Assembly: GCF_007991735.1 (NCBI RefSeq)
Contig: NZ_BJYX01000030.1
Coordinates: forward strand, 1 to 42,967
Length of the DNA stretch: 42,967 bases
Direction of reading: 5' to 3'
Source: Terrabacter aerolatus
GTDB lineage: Bacteria > Actinomycetota > Actinomycetes > Actinomycetales > Dermatophilaceae
Part shown: positions 16,624-23,518 of the stretch, piece by piece
Position numbering within the stretch: position 1 is the stretch's first letter
Layout: every line of letters begins with the position of its first letter
Notes under the pieces: model-generated
The model's database searches: none
What the model was told of the DNA's origin: nothing
What the model saw: only the letters and a program-made list of their open reading frames with translations
Position numbers and translations under genes: made by a program

Positions 16624-16872
16624 GCTCCGAGGACGACCGCCTCGGGGCACGAACCACGGCCGTGAGCGGTGACAGGGGCGTGAGCATCCGAAACTGTCCA
16701 AGGTCTGACATGCACGCCAATGCAGGCGGGCGGTTGTGAGTGGGCCAGGAGATACCGGCTCTCGTGAGGCGTGAGCGTGTTGGCGTCTTCGGGCCAGAGC
16801 TGACTTCAGCGGGTATCGACCTCAACTTGTTCGCCGTCCCTGGCCAGCATCAGTCGGAGTTAGAGGGCATCA
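16624..16872. other. Junction region between coupling-protein gene and sugar operon
   Basis: No supportable complete gene lies in these 249 bases. The part from about 16800 to 16872 can be read on the plus strand as a short open stretch (SAGIDLNLFAVPGQHQSEL), which looks protein-like but has no start or end here. It may be the remnant of a gene lost when the sugar operon arrived. The region should also contain the divergent promoter for the coupling-protein gene, which was not identified. Confidence 0.35.
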
Positions 16873-16888
16873 AGTGGTTCGTACCAAT
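16873..16888. promoter_or_regulatory. dre-like GntR/HutC operator, copy 1
   Basis: AGTGGTTCGTACCAAT has the form A-x-TGGT-x4-ACCA-x-T, as in the DasR/NagR operator (consensus close to ACTGGTCTAGACCACT). A second copy with the same outer bases lies 65 bp downstream. The GntR/HutC regulator encoded in the operon (20223-20945) is the natural ligand. The site match is seen directly; binding is inferred. Confidence 0.7.
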
Positions 16889-16937
16889 CTGCGGAGAGGT
16901 GTAGACATGTCGCAGCCTCTCGTTCTAGCCTCCCTGT

Positions 16938-16953
16938 ATTGGTCCGTACCAGT
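16938..16953. promoter_or_regulatory. dre-like GntR/HutC operator, copy 2
   Basis: ATTGGTCCGTACCAGT repeats the A-x-TGGT-x4-ACCA-x-T pattern of copy 1 and ends 1 base before the Shine-Dalgarno AAGGAG of the binding-protein gene. The two sites bracket the probable promoter and transcript start, so occupancy of both could loop or block it. The effector would be expected to be an amino-sugar phosphate. Confidence 0.72.
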
Positions 16954-16966
16954 TAAGGAGTCACAC

Positions 16967-18313
16967 ATGAAGGCGAAGGCCACTCGGTTGGTGACGCTCA
17001 CCGTTGTGGGCATCGCCCTGGCCGGCTGCGCGCCGAGCACGGGCGCCGGCGGCAACAGCTCCGCCGCAGGCGATCAGGGCAACGGTCAGGGCACGGTGAA
17101 GATGGTGTTGTGGCCCGGACCTGAAGGCGACGCGATGAGCAAGGTCGTCGCGGCGTACAACGCCGGACAGGGGCAGAAGGACAAGGTCAAGGTAGACATG
17201 GCCCTGCTGTCGCGGCAGGACACCTTCTCCAAGGAGTCGACCTTGATGGCGGCCAAGTCCAGCCAGCAGGACATCTACTTCGTCGCCACCTACAACGTCG
17301 GGCAGTTCGCCAACGCGCTCGATCCGCTGACGAGCGTCGATGCGAGCAACTACTTCCCGGTGGCCGTCGACGGCCTGAAGTACCAGGGCAAGCAGTTCGC
17401 GCTGCCGCTGGATGTATCCAACCACTTCCTGCTCTACCGCAAGGACCTACTAGACAAGCTGCTGTCGTCGAAGAGCCAGTGGCCCGCGTACGAGGCGGTC
17501 GCCACCAAGGCGATCGGGGAGAAGCGAGACCCCAAGCCCGCCGACCAGTGGGACTGGAACGACTACATCGCGATGTCGGCGTGGTTCAGCAAGTCGGCCA
17601 ACCCGACCTCGCCCACCCAGTACGGCACGATCCTGCAGGCCAAGAACCTGCTCTTCAACACGATGATCTGGGACGACGTCCTCTGGGGCGAAGGTGGCAG
17701 CTGGACCACCCCGGACGGCAAGGCCAACCTGAACACCCCGCAGGCGCTGAAGGCCGTCAACGTCTACAGCACCATCTACAAGAACGGGTGGACCTCCAAG
17801 GACAGCTCGCAGGCCGAGTTCCCCGAGACCCAAGCGGCCCTGAAGGCCGGCAGTGCGGCGTTCGCCCTGCAGTGGTCGGCCGGCTTCGCCGAGCTCAACG
17901 ACCCCGCCAAGTCGCCGCAGGTCGCCGGCAAGATCGCCATCGCCCCCGTGCCGGGACAGAAGACCCACGTGCACGCCCTGGCGGTGGCGCTGAACAAGTA
18001 CTCGGACAACAAGGCGGCAGCCACGAAGTTCCTCAACTACCTAGCCACCACTGACGCGATGACCGCCTACGCGAAGGCCGGAGGCATCCCCGCGATGCCC
18101 AGCGTCCTGAAGGCCAACGCCTCGATCAACCCGGCCTTCGACAAGATCGCCGAGTCGATCGACAAGTACGGCTACTCGGAGCCGGTGTTCCCCAACACCT
18201 TCCAGGCGTACAGCAAGCTCGCGGAAGTGCTCAGCGGGGCATGGGTCGGCCAGCAGGACGGCGCCGCAGCCCTGAAGGACGCAAACGACGAATTGCAGAA
18301 GCTGCTCGGCTGA
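16967..18313 (+). CDS. ABC sugar transporter substrate-binding lipoprotein (CUT1 family)
   Basis: This 448-aa lipoprotein would capture the sugar outside the cell and deliver it to the two permeases. The signal peptide ends in a lipobox, LAGC (residues 18-21), where Cys21 would carry the lipid. The body has the features of CUT1 solute-binding proteins: an early strand with VKMVLWPGPEGD, aromatic residues such as WDWNDYIAMSAWF, and a C-terminal FLNYLATTDAM block. The ATG at 16967 has AAGGAG 6 nt upstream. The first gene of an operon under two dre-like operators, it is followed by a strong hairpin (18332-18382), which commonly raises the yield of binding protein over permeases. The substrate is inferred from the downstream nanK/nanE/nagB-type genes: an amino sugar or oligosaccharide. 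Confidence 0.88.
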   Translation: MKAKATRLVTLTVVGIALAGCAPSTGAGGNSSAAGDQGNGQGTVKMVLWPGPEGDAMSKVVAAYNAGQGQKDKVKVDMALLSRQDTFSKESTLMAAKSSQQDIYFVATYNVGQFANALDPLTSVDASNYFPVAVDGLKYQGKQFALPLDVSNHFLLYRKDLLDKLLSSKSQWPAYEAVATKAIGEKRDPKPADQWDWNDYIAMSAWFSKSANPTSPTQYGTILQAKNLLFNTMIWDDVLWGEGGSWTTPDGKANLNTPQALKAVNVYSTIYKNGWTSKDSSQAEFPETQAALKAGSAAFALQWSAGFAELNDPAKSPQVAGKIAIAPVPGQKTHVHALAVALNKYSDNKAAATKFLNYLATTDAMTAYAKAGGIPAMPSVLKANASINPAFDKIAESIDKYGYSEPVFPNTFQAYSKLAEVLSGAWVGQQDGAAALKDANDELQKLLG

Positions 18314-18331
18314 CCGTCACCTATTTCGACC

Positions 18332-18382
18332 GGGCCCAGGGTCGGGTCCGCGGCGTCTGCCGCGGCCCCGACCCCGGGGCCT
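18332..18382 (+). promoter_or_regulatory. Strong intercistronic hairpin after the binding-protein gene
   Basis: The arms GGGTCGGGTCCGCGGC (18339-18354) and GCCGCGGCCCCGACCC (18359-18374) pair at 15 of 16 positions around a GTCT loop. Further G-C pairs follow on both sides after one mismatch. No U-tract follows and the permease genes continue in the same direction. It is therefore likely a processing and stability element or a partial terminator, as known between malE and malF, rather than an operon end. Confidence 0.75.
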
Positions 18383-18418
18383 CTGACCCACGACATACCA
18401 ACCCGAAGGAGACAGTCC

Positions 18419-19300
18419 ATGGCTGCCACCACGGCTTCTCGCGGAGCCGCCGCGAAGTGGGTGCTGGGGTCCCCGCTCATCCTCTTCGCCGCGATCTTCG
18501 TGGCCTACCCGGTGTACCAGGGCATCCAGACCGGGTTCTTCGGCCTCTCGCTGCAGAACCCGGAGGTTCCCTTCACCGGACTGAGCAACTTCACGACGGT
18601 GCTGACCGACCCCGGATTCCTCGCGGCGGCACGGTTCACCATCCTCTTCGCGCTGGCGGTGACCGCGCTGGAGACTGTGCTCGGCTTCGGGCTGGCCCTG
18701 CTCATGAACCGCCAGTTCCCCGGCAAGCGGGTGTTCTTCACCATGCTGCTGGTGCCGATCATGATCGCGCCCGCGCTCATGGGGGTCATGTTCCGGCTGC
18801 TGCTCAACGGCGACATCGGCCTCGTGCCGGCCCTGCTGCACGGGGTCGGCATCGACATCTCGCTCTTCGCCCCCGACACGGTCGTCCCGCTGCTGGTCCT
18901 GCTCGACGTCCTGCAGTGGACGCCCTTCACCTTCCTGATCATCTACGCCGGGCTGCAGTCCTTCCCGACCGACGTCCTAGAGGCGGCGCAGATCGACGGC
19001 GCCGGCTGGTGGCGCACCCTCGGCTCGGTCGTCCTGCCGATCATGCGCCCGATCATCTTCGCCGCCGTGTTCCTGCGCCTCATCGACGCGATCCGCACCT
19101 TCGACGTCATCTACGTCCTCACCGCTGGCGGCCCCGGCACGAAGACCACCACCATGAGCATCTACATCTACAAGACGGCCTTCGAGTCAGGACAGTTCGG
19201 CATGGCCGCGGCAGCATCGACCATCGTCATGATCGCCTTGGTTCCGTTCGTCCCGCTGCTCGTCAAGCGCATCGTCCACCCGGGGAGGGGCGCCGCATGA
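18419..19300 (+). CDS. ABC sugar transporter permease 1 (MalF/UgpA-like)
   Basis: This 293-aa membrane protein has six apparent hydrophobic segments, the first being LILFAAIFVAYPVYQGI. The cytoplasmic EAA loop that docks the ATPase reads EAAQIDGAGWWRTL (about residues 187-200) and is followed by the usual LPIMRP. Length and layout are those of CUT1 permeases. An AAGGAG precedes the ATG at 18419. Its stop overlaps the start of permease 2 by 4 bases (ATGA). No ATPase gene is in the operon. In actinobacteria several CUT1 importers share one MsiK-type ATPase encoded elsewhere, which is the likely arrangement here. Confidence 0.88.
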   Translation: MAATTASRGAAAKWVLGSPLILFAAIFVAYPVYQGIQTGFFGLSLQNPEVPFTGLSNFTTVLTDPGFLAAARFTILFALAVTALETVLGFGLALLMNRQFPGKRVFFTMLLVPIMIAPALMGVMFRLLLNGDIGLVPALLHGVGIDISLFAPDTVVPLLVLLDVLQWTPFTFLIIYAGLQSFPTDVLEAAQIDGAGWWRTLGSVVLPIMRPIIFAAVFLRLIDAIRTFDVIYVLTAGGPGTKTTTMSIYIYKTAFESGQFGMAAAASTIVMIALVPFVPLLVKRIVHPGRGAA

Positions 19301-20220
19301 GCAGCACCGCCAACATCAGCACCCGCACGCCAGACCAACTGGGAGCCTCGCGCGCCAAGGCCGCCGACAACAGCACCGGAAAGACACCCGGCCCCCACCG
19401 CTCGAAGCACCGCCGTCTCTGGTGGACGACCCTCGCGGTCGGCGTCGTAGCCGTCATCGTCAACGTCCCCTGGTTCAACGCCCTGATCGTGAGCTTCAAG
19501 TCCGACGGCGACATCTCCCGCGGGGCGCTGGCCCTCGGGCACCCGACGACCGACCACTACGCCAACTCCCTCGGGGCCGCCGGGTACGACTTCCCGCGCT
19601 TCTTCCTCAACTCCGGCATGATCGCGCTCGGCGCCGTCGCGCTCGTCCTGCTCATCGCAGTCCCGAGCACCTACGCGGCCATCCGACTCGGGTTCGGCGG
19701 CCGGTTCATCATGAACGCCTCCAGCGCCCTGCGCCTGCTGCCGGCGATCTTCTTCGCGGTGCCGTACTTCCTGCTCATGTCGAACCTGGGGCTGCTCGAC
19801 ACGGTGCCGGGCCTGATCCTGGCCAACACGTTCCTCAACCTCCCGCTGGCGATCATCCTGCTGGGAGCCGGGTTCCGCGACGTGCCCATCGAGCTGGAGG
19901 AAGCCGCTCAGGTCGACGGGGCCAGCACATACCGCATCCTGTACTCCGTGCTGCTGCCGATCCTCGCGCCGACACTGGTCGCCGTCTCGGTCCTGGTGTT
20001 CATCTTCTCCTGGAACGACTACCTCTTCGCCCTCGTCCTGTCCTCCTCGAACGCGACCCCGATCACGCTTGGGGCCGCGAACTTCGTGACCAGCACCGGC
20101 ATCCGCTGGGGCGACATCTCGGCCGCCACGGTCCTGTCCACCCTGCCGCCGGTCCTCTTCGCCGTCTTCGCGCAGCGGTTCCTGGTCAGCGGCCTCTCCG
20201 CTGGGGCGGTGAAGGGATGA
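19297..20220 (+). CDS. ABC sugar transporter permease 2 (MalG/UgpE-like)
   Basis: This 307-aa partner permease has an N-terminal tail of about 45 polar residues, then about six hydrophobic segments (e.g. LWWTTLAVGVVAVIVNVPWF and ALGAVALVLLIAVPSTYAAI). The EAA loop EEAAQVDGAS lies near residues 201-210, followed by LLPILAP and the FSWNDYLFAL segment typical of MalG-like proteins. I choose the ATG at 19297 because it overlaps the permease 1 stop as ATGA. The frame is open further upstream, inside permease 1, without meaning. It completes the membrane part of the importer. Confidence 0.88.
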   Translation: MSSTANISTRTPDQLGASRAKAADNSTGKTPGPHRSKHRRLWWTTLAVGVVAVIVNVPWFNALIVSFKSDGDISRGALALGHPTTDHYANSLGAAGYDFPRFFLNSGMIALGAVALVLLIAVPSTYAAIRLGFGGRFIMNASSALRLLPAIFFAVPYFLLMSNLGLLDTVPGLILANTFLNLPLAIILLGAGFRDVPIELEEAAQVDGASTYRILYSVLLPILAPTLVAVSVLVFIFSWNDYLFALVLSSSNATPITLGAANFVTSTGIRWGDISAATVLSTLPPVLFAVFAQRFLVSGLSAGAVKG

Positions 20221-20222
20221 CC

Positions 20223-20945
20223 ATGTCCATGGACACAGACACCTCGCGCCCGAAGTACGAGCTCGTCGCCGACGCCATCGACCGGCGCGCCGGCGAGCTC
20301 AACCCGCACGACGCCCTGCCCTCCGAACGCGAGCTGATGCAACAGCTCAACGTGAGCCGGATGACCGTCCGGCGCGCCATCGAGCAGCTGGTGCGCCGAG
20401 GGCTCGTCTACCAGGTCCACGGCTCCGGCACCTTCGTCGCGGACCCCGCCGTGGTCACCAAGACCCTGCACCTGACCAGCTTCACCGAAGACATGGTCCA
20501 GCGCGGCCTGACGCCGACGACCACCGTGCTGAGCTCCGCCACGACCCAGGCCACCGCCGAGGTCGCCCGACGGCTCGGGATCCAGCCCGGGGACGAGGTC
20601 TTCTGCCTCGAGCGGCTACGGCTCGCGGACGGTAGCCCGATGGCACTCGAGCGCGTGCACCTGCCCCCGCTCGGGATCGACTTCGCCACCATCGACCCGG
20701 CCACCTCCCTTTACGCCCAGATGGAAGCCCGCGGCTGGACGGTGGAACGCGCCGCGCAGACCATCGAGGCCGTGAACCTCGACCACACCCAGGCCCGCGC
20801 CCTGGACCAGGCCGTCGGCGCAGCCGCGCTACGCGTCACCCGCGTCAGCTTCAACGACGCCGGCCAACCCGTCGAGCACGCCATGACCATCTACCGGGGC
20901 GACCGATACGGCTACGACCTGGTCATCAGTAGGCACGCCGGATGA
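20223..20945 (+). CDS. GntR/HutC-family regulator of the amino-sugar operon
   Basis: This is a 240-aa repressor of the NagR/DasR type. The N-terminal winged helix shows LPSERELMQQLNVSRMTVRRAI and the wing GLVYQVHGSGTFV (about residues 33-70). The C-terminal UTRA ligand domain includes FCLERLRLADGSPMALERV and ends IYRGDRYGYDL. Family members bind GlcN-6-P or GlcNAc-6-P and leave their operators. ATGs occur at 20217, 20223 and 20229; GAAGGG at 20211-20216 directly abuts the first and is spaced 6 nt from the second, so 20223 is preferred. The two dre-like sites at 16873 and 16938 are its likely targets, making the operon self-regulated by its own pathway intermediate. Confidence 0.87.
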   Translation: MSMDTDTSRPKYELVADAIDRRAGELNPHDALPSERELMQQLNVSRMTVRRAIEQLVRRGLVYQVHGSGTFVADPAVVTKTLHLTSFTEDMVQRGLTPTTTVLSSATTQATAEVARRLGIQPGDEVFCLERLRLADGSPMALERVHLPPLGIDFATIDPATSLYAQMEARGWTVERAAQTIEAVNLDHTQARALDQAVGAAALRVTRVSFNDAGQPVEHAMTIYRGDRYGYDLVISRHAG

Positions 20946-21835
20946 TCCTCGTCGCCGACATCGGCGGAACGAAGATCGCCGCCGCCCGCGCCGACCCCGA
21001 CGGCGTGCTCTGCTCAAACATCCTCGAGGCGCCCACACCCTCGAAAGCCGGCGCTGCCACCGTCGTGGCCACCACGATCGAGCTGCTTCAACGGCTGAGA
21101 ACCGGACACGACACCGCCGTCGCAGTCGCGACGGCCGGCGTGGTCGACACCAAGACCGGCAGCATCCTGACCGCCACGAGCAGCATCACCGGCTGGGGCG
21201 GAACCCCGCTCGCCACGCTGGTAGGTGAAACCCTCACCCTGCCGACCTGGGTGCTCGGCGACGGCAACGCCTTCGGCCTGGGCCTGGCGGCCGAGTACGG
21301 CGTCAACAGCCTGGTGGCCCTCATCGCCGGCACCGGCATCGGCGGCAGTCTCATTGTCGACGGCGCCCCACTGACGGGCGCACACCACGCCGGCGGCCAC
21401 TTCGGCCACATCGTCTCCCCGCAGGCCAGCGGACTGCCCTGCCCGTGCGGAAGCACCGGCCACCTCGAGGCCGTCGCCTCCGGACACGGCATCCTCGCCT
21501 GGTACCACGCGAACGGCGGCGACCCGGAAGTCGCGAGCACGCTCGAGCTGACGACGCGGACCGGGGACGACCTGGCTCGTGCGGCCCTGCAGACCGGGGG
21601 CGCCGCCCTCGGCGCCGGCGCCGCAGCCCTGGTCAACGCCCTCGATCCACGCCTCGTGGTTGTCTGCGGCAGCGTCGCCAAGGCGGGCGGCGTCTGGGAG
21701 GCGGCACTGCGCGCAACCTATGCCGCAACCCTTATGCCGGCTCTGAGCCAGACCCCGATCGCCATCACCGCGTCCGGTCCCGACACCGCGCTGCGCGGAG
21801 CAGCCCACTACGCACTCAGGAGGATGAACGCATGA
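20942..21835 (+). CDS. nanK: ROK-family sugar kinase, probable N-acetylmannosamine kinase
   Basis: This 297-aa ROK kinase would phosphorylate an N-acetylated amino sugar with ATP. The phosphate-binding loop DIGGTK is at residues 6-11 and the catalytic Asp in the motif LGDGN. The GTGIGGSL block follows. Residues 151-156 read GGHFGH; most ROK glucokinases have Glu where this has His153, whereas E. coli NanK has a His (AGHIGH). The zinc motif reads CPCGSTGHLE (167-176): the third Cys of the usual CxCGxxGCxE is His174. The next gene encodes ManNAc-6-P epimerase, which fits ManNAc as substrate. GlcNAc kinase is the alternative. The start overlaps the regulator's stop (ATGA) and the stop overlaps nanE the same way. 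Confidence 0.8.
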   Translation: MILVADIGGTKIAAARADPDGVLCSNILEAPTPSKAGAATVVATTIELLQRLRTGHDTAVAVATAGVVDTKTGSILTATSSITGWGGTPLATLVGETLTLPTWVLGDGNAFGLGLAAEYGVNSLVALIAGTGIGGSLIVDGAPLTGAHHAGGHFGHIVSPQASGLPCPCGSTGHLEAVASGHGILAWYHANGGDPEVASTLELTTRTGDDLARAALQTGGAALGAGAAALVNALDPRLVVVCGSVAKAGGVWEAALRATYAATLMPALSQTPIAITASGPDTALRGAAHYALRRMNA

Positions 21836-22536
21836 CCGCCCACAGGCAACGAGATGTGCTCGCGGAAGTGGAAGGACAGCTCGTCGTCTCCTGCCAGGCC
21901 TACCCCGGAGAGCCGATGCGCGCGCCTGCCATCATGGCCGCGGTCGCGCTCGCCGTCGTCCAAGGTGGGGCCCGGGCGGTGCGCGCCCAAGGCATCGAGG
22001 ACCTGCGTGCCATGCGCCCTCTCATCGACGTCCCCCTGATTGGGCTCGTCAAGCGTGGCAGCGACGGCGTCTTCATCACCCCGACCGTCCAGGACGCCGT
22101 CGACTGTGTCGCCGCGGGCGCCGACATGGTCGCCCTCGACGGCACATTGCGGGACCGCCCAGACGGCCGACCACTGCGCGAGAGCATCGAGGCGATCCAC
22201 CGGGCGGGGGCGCTCGTCATGGCCGACTGCGGCGGCCTCCGCGACGCGGAGTACAGCGTCGCGGCCGGCGCTGACTGCGTCGGAACAACACTGGCGGGCT
22301 ACACCGGCGAGCGGCCGGTGACCCTCGGACCGGACCTCGAGCTCCTCGAGCAGCTCGTCAGCTCGGTGGACATCCCGGTGATCGCCGAGGGGCGGGTGCG
22401 TAACCCAGAGGATGCAGCCGCCTGCCTCGCCGCCGGCGCCCATGCCGTCGTGGTGGGAACTGCCATCACGCACCCCACACGGATCACCAAGGCATTCGTC
22501 GAACGGCTCCGCGCCACGACGGCCGACCGGGTTTGA
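21832..22536 (+). CDS. nanE: N-acetylmannosamine-6-phosphate 2-epimerase
   Basis: This 234-aa TIM-barrel enzyme converts ManNAc-6-P to GlcNAc-6-P in ManNAc and sialic-acid catabolism. Family blocks are all present: VSCQAYPGEP near residue 20, Lys74 in LVKRG, Asp103 in ALDGT, MADCGGL, CVGTTLAGYT and VIAEGRVRNPEDA with Glu186, then AVVVGTAITHP. Length is typical. AGGAGG lies about 9 nt before the ATG at 21832, which overlaps the kinase stop (ATGA). Its product requires NagA to be deacetylated before NagB can act, and nagA is not in this window. The sialate lyase gene nanA is also absent, so the imported sugar may be ManNAc itself or lyase may be supplied elsewhere. Confidence 0.92.
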   Translation: MTAHRQRDVLAEVEGQLVVSCQAYPGEPMRAPAIMAAVALAVVQGGARAVRAQGIEDLRAMRPLIDVPLIGLVKRGSDGVFITPTVQDAVDCVAAGADMVALDGTLRDRPDGRPLRESIEAIHRAGALVMADCGGLRDAEYSVAAGADCVGTTLAGYTGERPVTLGPDLELLEQLVSSVDIPVIAEGRVRNPEDAAACLAAGAHAVVVGTAITHPTRITKAFVERLRATTADRV

Positions 22537-22578
22537 CCCCTATCCCCACCGCGATACCCCCTGAAAGGCAGGAAGCCC

Positions 22579-23478
22579 GTGGACGTCGGCATCGCCGAGT
22601 CAGCAGCACAGGCGGCCTCCATCGCAGCCGACCTGATCCAGCGCGCCGTCCGCGCAAAGCCCGAGCTCGTGCTGGGTCTGGCCACCGGGTCCAGCCCCGT
22701 CGGCATCTACGACGAACTCGCCCGGCGCGTCAACGATGGCAGGATCTCGCTGGCCGCGGCGTCGGCGTTCATGCTGGACGAGTACGTCGGCCTGTCTCCT
22801 GACCATCCTCAGGCCTACCGCTCCGTAATCGACGACATCTTCACCCGAAAGGTCGACATCGACCCCGCCCGAGTCCACGGGCCCGACGGGACCGCGAAGG
22901 ACGTCGAGGCAGCCTGCATCGAATACGAGCAGGCCATTCGCGCCGCCGGAGGCACCGACGTACAGATTCTCGGCATCGGAACCGACGGGCACATCGCCTT
23001 CAACGAGCCGACCTCCTCTCTGGCCTCCCGGACCCGCATCAAGACCCTCACCAAACAGACGCGGATCGACAACTCTCGCTTCTTCGGCGGTGATCTCGAC
23101 GCCGTTCCAAGCCACTGCTTGACGCAAGGGATAGGCACCATCGTCGAAGCCCGCAAGATCATCTTGATCGCTGCAGGACGCGGTAAGGCAGAAGCGATCC
23201 GGCAGACCGTCGAGGGGCCGGTCAGCGCCAGGTGGCCGGCCACCGCGCTACAGCATCACCCAGATGTCACCGTGCTTCTCGACCCGGCTGCTGCCTGTCG
23301 GCTCGACCTCGCGGACTACTACCGGGAGGTTTGGGCGAATAAGCCCGCATGGCAACTCCCCTTAGGACGTCCGAGCGCTCGCGCAGAGCCGACGACGCGG
23401 GCCGATGTGACCGGGACATGTACCGACACCGCAGGCATGCCGCCCACGCTGCATCATCGGGGAGTCGATTCGACCTAA
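22579..23478 (+). CDS. nagB: Glucosamine-6-phosphate deaminase with abnormal C-terminal tail
   Basis: NagB converts GlcN-6-P to fructose-6-P and ammonia. Active-site residues match the E. coli enzyme with a constant offset of five: Asp67 in MLDEYVG, Asp136, His138 and Glu143 in GIGTDGHIAFNEP. The GTG at 22579 is preceded by AGGAAG. The family normally ends at about 'KPAWQGL'. Here Lys255-Gln259 read KPAWQ, but the frame runs on for another 40 residues of non-family sequence (RPSARAEPTTRADV...) before TAA. This looks like read-through into DNA beyond the original 3' end and places a join near 23354. The core should be active. The gene converges on the VirB4-like gene with only 40 bases between stops. 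Confidence 0.9.
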   Translation: MDVGIAESAAQAASIAADLIQRAVRAKPELVLGLATGSSPVGIYDELARRVNDGRISLAAASAFMLDEYVGLSPDHPQAYRSVIDDIFTRKVDIDPARVHGPDGTAKDVEAACIEYEQAIRAAGGTDVQILGIGTDGHIAFNEPTSSLASRTRIKTLTKQTRIDNSRFFGGDLDAVPSHCLTQGIGTIVEARKIILIAAGRGKAEAIRQTVEGPVSARWPATALQHHPDVTVLLDPAAACRLDLADYYREVWANKPAWQLPLGRPSARAEPTTRADVTGTCTDTAGMPPTLHHRGVDST

Positions 23479-23518
23479 ACGAGATGCGAATCGGTAGGCA
23501 GCTGGCGCGGCGCCTCGA

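Noticed and set aside
15527-16825. Long minus-strand open frame within the coupling-protein gene
   Set aside because: The other frame carries the VirD4 Walker motifs; this one yields an Arg-rich string without motif.
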